Virus record (IMG/VR): IMGVR_UViG_3300048091_000082
Location: 1 to 36,463 of that record
Source: a virus
Strand: one strand, 5' to 3'
Length of the DNA: 36,463 nucleotides
Shown here: positions 32,116-36,463 of the stretch, piece after piece
How positions within the stretch are numbered: the stretch's first letter is position 1
How the letters are laid out: the number at the start of each line of letters is the position of its first letter
The notes under the pieces: model-generated
Databases searched by the model: none
What the model saw: only the letters and a program-made list of their open reading frames with translations
What the model was told of the DNA's origin: nothing
Made by a program: the position numbers and the translations under genes

Positions 32116-32619
32116 ATGGGATTGATCAAGTGTAGGGACTGCGCCCGGGAAATCAGCACGAAAGCGACAGCCTGCCCACAGTGCGGCGCAAAGCCAAGCA
32201 GCGGCATAAGCACCCGAACAATCCTGCTGGTCGGAGGCCTGGCCATTTGGTGGTATTCCGCAACTCGCCCATCAGACCCAACCCCGACTCTGCTCGCGAA
32301 AACGTCCCAAGAGATCGCCGCTGAAAAGGTGGCGGCAGCGAAAGATGATGCGGCTTTCCAACAGACCGTAAGGGTGGCGCTTTTTGCTAAAGCTGCACTG
32401 CGCGACCCCGCATCCTTGACGTGGGAAAGTATCCGAGCGAACGATGACGCAAGCGTTGTATGCCTGGAATATCGAGCGCGCAACGGTTTCGGCGGGATGA
32501 ACCGTGAGTTCACGGTGTACGCAGAGGGAGGCCATATGTCCCAAGACGCCAAGCTCTGGAACAAACACTGCCGAGTCCCGCTTAAAGACATGAAACACGT
32601 CCAGTTCGCAGTCAAGTGA
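32116..32619 (+). CDS. Zinc-ribbon membrane protein beside the repressor
   Basis: The 167-residue protein begins with a zinc ribbon (CRDCAREISTKATACPQC, two CxxC pairs), then a single membrane segment (about 34-48, TILLVGGLAIWWYSA), then a helical and a beta-rich exterior domain (SLTWESIRANDDASVVCLEY, NGFGGMNREFTVYAEG). It is probably anchored with the outer part in the periplasm. It lies downstream of cI in the same direction and is closed by a terminator, so it is likely expressed in the lysogen. Such genes often alter the host surface or block other phages, but nothing here proves a role. Confidence 0.75.
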   Translation: MGLIKCRDCAREISTKATACPQCGAKPSSGISTRTILLVGGLAIWWYSATRPSDPTPTLLAKTSQEIAAEKVAAAKDDAAFQQTVRVALFAKAALRDPASLTWESIRANDDASVVCLEYRARNGFGGMNREFTVYAEGGHMSQDAKLWNKHCRVPLKDMKHVQFAVK

Positions 32620-32672
32620 CCTCCCCAGGGCCTCTCTAGCCCCCACCCGTCGTCCAAGTTACAACTCTTCCC

Positions 32673-32696
32673 AACCCCGTAACCGGGGTTTTTTTT
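32673..32696 (+). terminator. Terminator of the cI operon
   Basis: AACCCCG-TAAC-CGGGGTT is followed by eight T on the plus strand. It ends the repressor/zinc-ribbon transcript and insulates it from the second promoter 42 bases downstream. Confidence 0.9.
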
Positions 32697-32723
32697 CGCC
32701 CATCCGTAAATTTATTTCCACGC

Positions 32724-32764
32724 ATTACCATTTGGTGTTGACACCCAAATTACCGTTTAGTAAT
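32724..32764. promoter_or_regulatory. Second operator pair O4/O5
   Basis: O5, ATTACCGTTTAGTAAT (32749-32764), is the exact reverse complement of O1. O4, ATTACCATTTGGTGTT (32724-32739), resembles O2 in reverse. The centre spacing of 25 bp is the same as between O1 and O2. The pair covers the promoter of the parB operon. Confidence 0.85.
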
Positions 32765-32766
32765 AT
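32738..32766 (+). promoter_or_regulatory. Second repressor-controlled promoter, for the parB operon
   Basis: TTGACA (32738-32743), a 17-bp spacer and TAATAT (32761-32766) form a strong sigma-70 promoter, with O5 over the spacer and -10 box and O4 just before the -35 box. It reads to the right, into five closely spaced genes. The first ATG lies about 26 bases after the expected transcript start. Confidence 0.88.
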
Positions 32767-32798
32767 TCACTCCCATCAACACGGCTTCGGGTGGATTT

Positions 32799-32942
32799 AT
32801 GAACAACTTTACGGTCACAGTCCGCACCGAGAGCGGGCAACTCACCTTCACGCTCCAATCGGCCTCAAGCATAGACGCGTTCATTGAGGCCGCAGACCGC
32901 TTCAGTTCGCAGCCCTGCGGGATCTCCGTGAGACTCGGATGA
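32799..32942 (+). CDS. 47-residue protein at the head of the parB operon
   Basis: A small frame of 47 codons starts at ATG 32799 after GGGTGG, and its TGA overlaps the start of the next gene (ATGA). The protein has a beta-type front (MNNFTVTVRTESGQLTFTL) and a helical middle (SIDAFIEAADRF), and ends CGISVRLG. The promoter, ribosome site and coupling make it a real gene rather than chance. Its function is unknown; it may be a small regulator or binding partner. Confidence 0.7.
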   Translation: MNNFTVTVRTESGQLTFTLQSASSIDAFIEAADRFSSQPCGISVRLG

Positions 32943-33280
32943 GCACAGCCACCGCGACCCGCAATCCCACTGCCCGCGCCCGCACCACGCCGCCCGGCAC
33001 TGGCCACCTGCACCAGGCGCTCGAGGACTCACGCGACCGGGCCCAGCTGGCGCAGTTCTGCAGTGCACACGTCTGCACGCCGGCAGAGGTTTCCAGCGAC
33101 GGCAAGCGGATCGACATGCTGCGCGTGCTCGACTTGATGCGCGCTCGCGGCTACGAGATCTCGGCGCCGGCACGCGCACACCATCAGCCAATAAAGGGCT
33201 CGACCAAATGGCTGGCACACGTACGCCTTCCCACTGGCCCGAGCTTTGACATGGGCTTCTACACCCCGAATACGCCGTAA
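32939..33280 (+). CDS. 113-residue protein of unknown function, parB operon
   Basis: The basic protein has a Thr/Arg/Pro-rich, probably disordered front (1-22), a helical part (HLHQALEDSRDRAQLAQFC), then RIDMLRVLDLMRARGYEISA and an extended basic end (GSTKWLAHVRLPTGPSFDM). The middle part could be a small wHTH, since it has the order helix-turn-helix then WLAHV strand, but it is not recognised. It contains copy D of the palindrome in codons that read CSAHVCT. It is joined by overlap to the 47-codon gene. Confidence 0.72.
   Translation: MSTATATRNPTARARTTPPGTGHLHQALEDSRDRAQLAQFCSAHVCTPAEVSSDGKRIDMLRVLDLMRARGYEISAPARAHHQPIKGSTKWLAHVRLPTGPSFDMGFYTPNTP
33063..33078. repeat. Dispersed palindrome, copy D
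   Basis: GTGCACACGTCTGCAC has one mismatch to the perfect palindrome and is identical to copy C read on the other strand; the two share GCAGTGCACACGTCTGCAC (19 bases). It lies inside the 113-codon gene, about 300 bases downstream of the second promoter. Confidence 0.85.
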
Positions 33281-33321
33281 GCGGCGCCACCGCAGTCCCA
33301 ACACAACTATCAGGAGAACCG

Positions 33322-35349
33322 ATGACCAAGAAAACCCCAGCTGTGTCCGCCGCAGCGGTTGCAGAGCAGCTCGCGCAGGACGGCGGTATCTACGGCCAGT
33401 ACGAACTTGCCAAGATCAGGATCTCGCCGGACAACCGCAAGCGTTTCAACGAACAGGCGCTGCAGGAGCTGGCCGCCAGTATCACGTCGGTCGGTGTCGC
33501 TCAACCGATCCTGATCCGCCCAGTCGACCCGACGCCGGATGCGCCGGAGGAGTTCGAAATCGTTGCCGGCGAGCGCCGCTATCGCGCATCCAAGATCGCC
33601 GGCAAGGAAACGATTCCCGCGCTGTGCCGCAATCTCAGTAATCTCGATGCGGCCAAGCTGCGCATCCTGGAAAACCTGCAGCGCGAGGATCCGCATCCGA
33701 TGGAGGAGGCCGAGGGCTACCAGCTGCTCATGCTGCAGCACGGCTTCTCTGCCGACCAATTGGCCGACGAGGTCAAGAAGAGTAAGGCCTACGTGTACGG
33801 GCGCCTCAAGCTGTGCGCGCTCGCTCCCGAGGCACGCGAACCGTTTCTCAATAACGAGATCTCGGCGTCGATCGCCCTGCTAATCGCTCGCATCCCGGCG
33901 CCGAAGCTGCAGGTTCAGGCACTCAACGAAGTGCTAAGACCTTCCTATGGCGAGCCGCTCTCGTATCGTGCGGCCGCCACCCATATTCAGCAACGTTACA
34001 TGCTGGACCTGCGGCACGCCGTCTTCAAGATCGAGGACGCGAAATTGCTCAAGAGCGCGGGCGCCTGCGCGTCTTGCCCCAAACGGGCGGGGAATCAACC
34101 TGAGGTGTTCCAGGGTGTCGATGCAGACGTCTGCACGGATCCGGACTGCTACGCCGAGAAGAAGGCCGCCCACTACGCGGCAGTTACCGTTCAGGCCAAC
34201 AAGAAAGGAATTCCGGTCCATGAGGGGTCGGAAGGGCAAGAGATCCTGAGCGACAGCGCCGGTTGGCGCAACGGCGAATTGGTGCGCGCCGATTCCAGTC
34301 TTTGGCACTTCAAACGCAATGCCCCGGGCACGCGAAACAACGGCGAGGCAGAGGACTACCTCGACGACCAGACCATGCCGGCAGTGGTCGCCTACATCAA
34401 GTGCTCGAGCGGCGAAATGGTCGCGCTATACAAGCGCGTTGACGTGCAACGCGCGCTTGAGGCCGTCGGCGCATGCGAAACCGAAGAGGCGCATGCCGAG
34501 CGGATGCGCCAGGCTGAGACCGATCCTGCGAAAGCGAGTGCTGCTGACGAGAAGCACGCAGAGGCGCAGCGCAAAGAGGCGGAGCTTGAAAAGAAAGCCG
34601 CCGACCTGACCGCCTTCCGAGTGGCCGTGTACACCCGCATCCGCGAACACATGGCCGCCAACGGTTTGACCCTGCAATCCCTGCGGGAGATCACCAAGCT
34701 GGCGCTCGAGGGCGATCTCGGCCTCCCCTTCGAGCTGGCCCACCTCTACAGCTTCAATGTCAACAACCGGATCGAGACGGCGGCGCACATCGACCAGGCC
34801 AGCATGCCGGAAGTGCAGCTGCTGCTGATCGATGCCGTGCTGGGCTACACGCTCGGCGTCACAACTTGGGACATTAAGAACGGGAATGCCGACGAAGATG
34901 ACTTCGGCACGGTGATCGACATTGCGGCGCATGAGGGCATCGATTACAACCGCTTGCGCGAGGAACACTTCCCGATGCCGATCGACGCCGCAAACCTGCA
35001 AGCGGCCAACCTTGTCACGTTCATCAAGTCTGCCCCGCAGCGAATCAACGAGCTTAAGGACGTCGTCATTGCAGACCGCCCGGATCTGCTCTGCGCGTTC
35101 GAGGACGCAGCCAACAGCCTGGGGTTTGTGTACGGCCCGGGTGGTTTCCAAGTGCCTGAAGAGAAAGCCGAGGATCAGCATCCTGCAGCACAGCAGCCCG
35201 AGCAAGTGATGCCGACCGACGAAGCGCTGGCGCCACAGGAAGAACCGTCGGCCGCAGGCGAGGGAACACCCGAACCGGCACCGGCGGCAGCGGCCGCGAA
35301 GGCCAAGAGGAGCTCGAAGAAACCCACCAGGACGCAGGAGCCAGCATGA
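33322..35349 (+). CDS. ParB-like partition protein with zinc-binding-like insert
   Basis: The 675-residue protein has the ParB/RepB N-terminal domain, with the CTP-binding motifs GERRYRAS (83-90) and ENLQREDPHPMEEAEGY (117-133), a KorB/ParB helix-turn-helix (about 141-165, FSADQLADEVKKSKAYVYGR), then a Cys-rich segment (CASC at 249-252 and CTDPDC at 271-276) as seen in PRTRC-type ParB proteins. A helical part (about 380-430) and an acidic, Pro/Ala-rich end follow. No ParA is visible in the window. It is far longer than chromosomal ParB (about 280-300). A ribosome site AGGAG precedes ATG 33322. Copy E of the palindrome lies in its own coding sequence. Confidence 0.92.
   Translation: MTKKTPAVSAAAVAEQLAQDGGIYGQYELAKIRISPDNRKRFNEQALQELAASITSVGVAQPILIRPVDPTPDAPEEFEIVAGERRYRASKIAGKETIPALCRNLSNLDAAKLRILENLQREDPHPMEEAEGYQLLMLQHGFSADQLADEVKKSKAYVYGRLKLCALAPEAREPFLNNEISASIALLIARIPAPKLQVQALNEVLRPSYGEPLSYRAAATHIQQRYMLDLRHAVFKIEDAKLLKSAGACASCPKRAGNQPEVFQGVDADVCTDPDCYAEKKAAHYAAVTVQANKKGIPVHEGSEGQEILSDSAGWRNGELVRADSSLWHFKRNAPGTRNNGEAEDYLDDQTMPAVVAYIKCSSGEMVALYKRVDVQRALEAVGACETEEAHAERMRQAETDPAKASAADEKHAEAQRKEAELEKKAADLTAFRVAVYTRIREHMAANGLTLQSLREITKLALEGDLGLPFELAHLYSFNVNNRIETAAHIDQASMPEVQLLLIDAVLGYTLGVTTWDIKNGNADEDDFGTVIDIAAHEGIDYNRLREEHFPMPIDAANLQAANLVTFIKSAPQRINELKDVVIADRPDLLCAFEDAANSLGFVYGPGGFQVPEEKAEDQHPAAQQPEQVMPTDEALAPQEEPSAAGEGTPEPAPAAAAAKAKRSSKKPTRTQEPA
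34121..34136. repeat. Dispersed palindrome, copy E
   Basis: ATGCAGACGTCTGCAC matches at 15 of 16 positions, with a perfect inner 14 bp. It lies inside parB, in the codons for ADVC of the cysteine-rich segment. It is about 1.06 kb from copy D. Confidence 0.85.
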
Positions 35350-36077
35350 AGAACCTTCTCCGCATCACAACGTTTATCCGCGGTGTCGCCACGATCATCT
35401 ACAGGGCATCGGGCTTCGGCGGTCTCGGCGCCCGCCGTCCGGTCGGCTGCAACAACATCTTGACCCTGCTGCTGCACGTGTGCGACATGGACGAACGCAT
35501 GCGGACGTGGATCCTGCGCTGGATCGCCTTCCAGCTCCGTAACCCGGGCGCGAAGATGCGCACAGGGCTGGTGATCAACGGGCAGCACTTCGGCAAGAGC
35601 GTGCTATTCAAGGACGTGCTTACCGAGCTGTTTGCCGGGCGCTCGGGCGTGATCACCGCCGACCAGCTGCACGACAAGTTCACCCGCTGGGCAATCGCAA
35701 CGCGGGCGCTGATCGTCGTTCATGGCACGTTCGCACCGCGGCATATCGCACGCCTGCGCGCCCTTGTGACGGCCGAAACATTCATCGTCGAGCGGCGCGG
35801 GACCGCACCGCAGGTGCGCCCGGCGCACCTGAATTTCGTCTTCCTGTCTGGCTCGAGTGAGTTCCTGCCGGAAGACGTTGGCAACCGGCGCTTTGCGGTC
35901 ATCGAGACACCGCCGGTGTGGCAGCGCAGCTTCCACGATGCCGTCCAGGATGAGATCAAGAATGGCGGTATCCAGGCGTTGTTCGACTATTTGGTGCGCG
36001 ATCTCGACATGGGCACCTTCAACGAAAGCACGCTGCCGCCGCTGCCGGCGCTGCTCAAACAACCGGAGGCTGCGTGA
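35346..36077 (+). CDS. Stand-alone, apparently inactive copy of the phage helicase domain
   Basis: The 243-residue protein aligns with residues about 565-785 of the primase-helicase at 27392. Both carry TWILRW(L/I)A..LRNPGAKM and NFVFLS, and both end with ADEIK/QDEIK...GGI.A...L...LDMG.FNE. Walker A has changed from GDEGSGKN to NGQHFGKS (first Gly lost), and the Walker B acids (ADE) have become VHG (126-127), so ATP hydrolysis should be lost. The arginine pair (181-182) remains. The start overlaps the parB stop (ATGA). It could be a dominant-negative partner of the helicase, a link between ParB and replication, or a decaying relic; its intact frame over 243 codons speaks against decay. Confidence 0.88.
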   Translation: MKNLLRITTFIRGVATIIYRASGFGGLGARRPVGCNNILTLLLHVCDMDERMRTWILRWIAFQLRNPGAKMRTGLVINGQHFGKSVLFKDVLTELFAGRSGVITADQLHDKFTRWAIATRALIVVHGTFAPRHIARLRALVTAETFIVERRGTAPQVRPAHLNFVFLSGSSEFLPEDVGNRRFAVIETPPVWQRSFHDAVQDEIKNGGIQALFDYLVRDLDMGTFNESTLPPLPALLKQPEAA

Positions 36078-36463
36078 TGGAAGCGATGGATTCGAAGTTC
36101 ACGTTCGTGGTTGACTCGCGGCCGGCCGTCCTTGGTGGCGGTTGGAAGCTGCGACTGCTCGAAGACGGCGCAGAGGTTGGCGGCGGCATCTACCCGGCCC
36201 AGGACGAAGCAGAGGCAATCGATGCCTATAACGATGCGATCGAGTTCGGGCAGACGTGGCTGGAAACGCGGGTGCCATCCGATGCTGACGCGCCGGCATC
36301 AGCGTGCACCTGCCCGCAACACACGCCAACGCTGGCCCTGCCCGCAACACACGCCAACGCTGGCCCTGCCCGCAACACACGCCAACGCTGGCCCTGCCCG
36401 CAACACACGCCAACGCTGGCCCTGCCCGCAACACACGCCAACGCTGGCCCTGCCCGCAACACA
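36077..36463 (+). CDS. Partial gene running into a 28-bp tandem repeat
   Basis: The frame starts at ATG 36077 (TGATG overlap with the previous stop, GGAGG 8 bases upstream) and stays open for 129 codons to the window end. The front (residues 1-75) looks like a small folded domain: FTFVVDSRPAVLGGGWKLRL, LEDGAEVGGGIYPAQDEAEA. From about codon 79 it enters the repeat, which encodes a Pro/Ala/Thr/His-rich, Cys-containing chain. Because the unit is not a multiple of three, the peptide repeats only every 28 residues. The 3' end is outside the window, and the function is unknown. Confidence 0.75.
   Translation, partial: MEAMDSKFTFVVDSRPAVLGGGWKLRLLEDGAEVGGGIYPAQDEAEAIDAYNDAIEFGQTWLETRVPSDADAPASACTCPQHTPTLALPATHANAGPARNTRQRWPCPQHTPTLALPATHANAGPARNT
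36310..36463. repeat. Perfect 28-bp tandem repeat, 5.5 copies to the window edge
   Basis: The unit starts CTGCCCGCAACACACGCCAA and is repeated without a single change at 36310, 36338, 36366, 36394 and 36422, with 14 further bases at 36450-36463. It has no spacers and no dyad symmetry. The number of copies beyond the edge is unknown. Confidence 0.95.

Noticed and set aside
36310-36463. CRISPR array (repeat length of 28 bp)
   Set aside because: Units follow each other directly with no spacers and have no partial palindrome; it is a tandem repeat inside an open frame.

Overview
The window is most of a temperate, tailed, lambdoid-type prophage with an HK97-type head and a long non-contractile tail. 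It lies next to a tRNA-Pro(GGG) gene in a GC-rich host, most likely a betaproteobacterium of the order Burkholderiales (an Oxalobacteraceae-like host would fit). This placement is an inference from base composition, the tRNA and the style of the phage proteins. No sequence search was run.

Layout from left to right. Positions 1-220 hold the tRNA with its -10 box, an AT-rich patch packed with dyads (including a LexA-type box), and an intrinsic terminator. Positions 222-25415, all on the minus strand, are the late genes, transcribed right to left: HNH endonuclease, small and large terminase, portal, prohead protease, capsid, head-tail connectors, tail tube, G/GT tail chaperones with a programmed -1 frameshift, a 1418-residue tape measure, hub, fibres, holin-like protein, GH19 endolysin, a small membrane protein, and Rz with nested Rz1. 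Positions 25430-25800 are gene-free and hold three stacked minus-strand terminators. Positions 25802-31327, also minus, are the early operon: a Cro/YdaS-like repressor, a YmfL-like regulator, a small protein, and a TOPRIM primase fused to an SF3-type helicase. These are followed by an iteron-bearing, AT-rich origin candidate (27110-27391) and two proteins of unknown function, the last of which is a positional candidate for a late antiterminator.

The switch region (31328-31410) has operators and a promoter for the early operon, facing the S24-type repressor on the plus strand (31411-32097). The repressor is followed by a zinc-ribbon membrane protein and a terminator. A second promoter (32738-32766) almost copies the first: TTGAC(A/G), a 17-bp spacer, TAATAT, the same 16-bp operator over the -10 box, and a second operator 25 bp away. 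It drives a plus-strand operon with tightly linked genes: a 47-residue protein, a 113-residue protein, a 675-residue ParB-like protein, a 243-residue protein that copies the helicase domain of the phage's own primase but has lost its Walker A and B residues, and a gene that runs off the window inside a perfect 28-bp tandem repeat.

The most interesting signal is a 16-bp palindrome, GTGCAGACGTCTGCAC. It occurs five times with at most one mismatch, near the start of the central tail fibre gene, between two head genes, just before the HNH gene, and twice in the parB operon. Its size and symmetry are those of a parS centromere. Together with the orphan ParB, the inactive helicase copy and the shared repressor operators, it suggests a prophage-encoded DNA-organising or replication-control module. 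No integrase, excisionase or second attachment site is visible; they should lie beyond the right edge.
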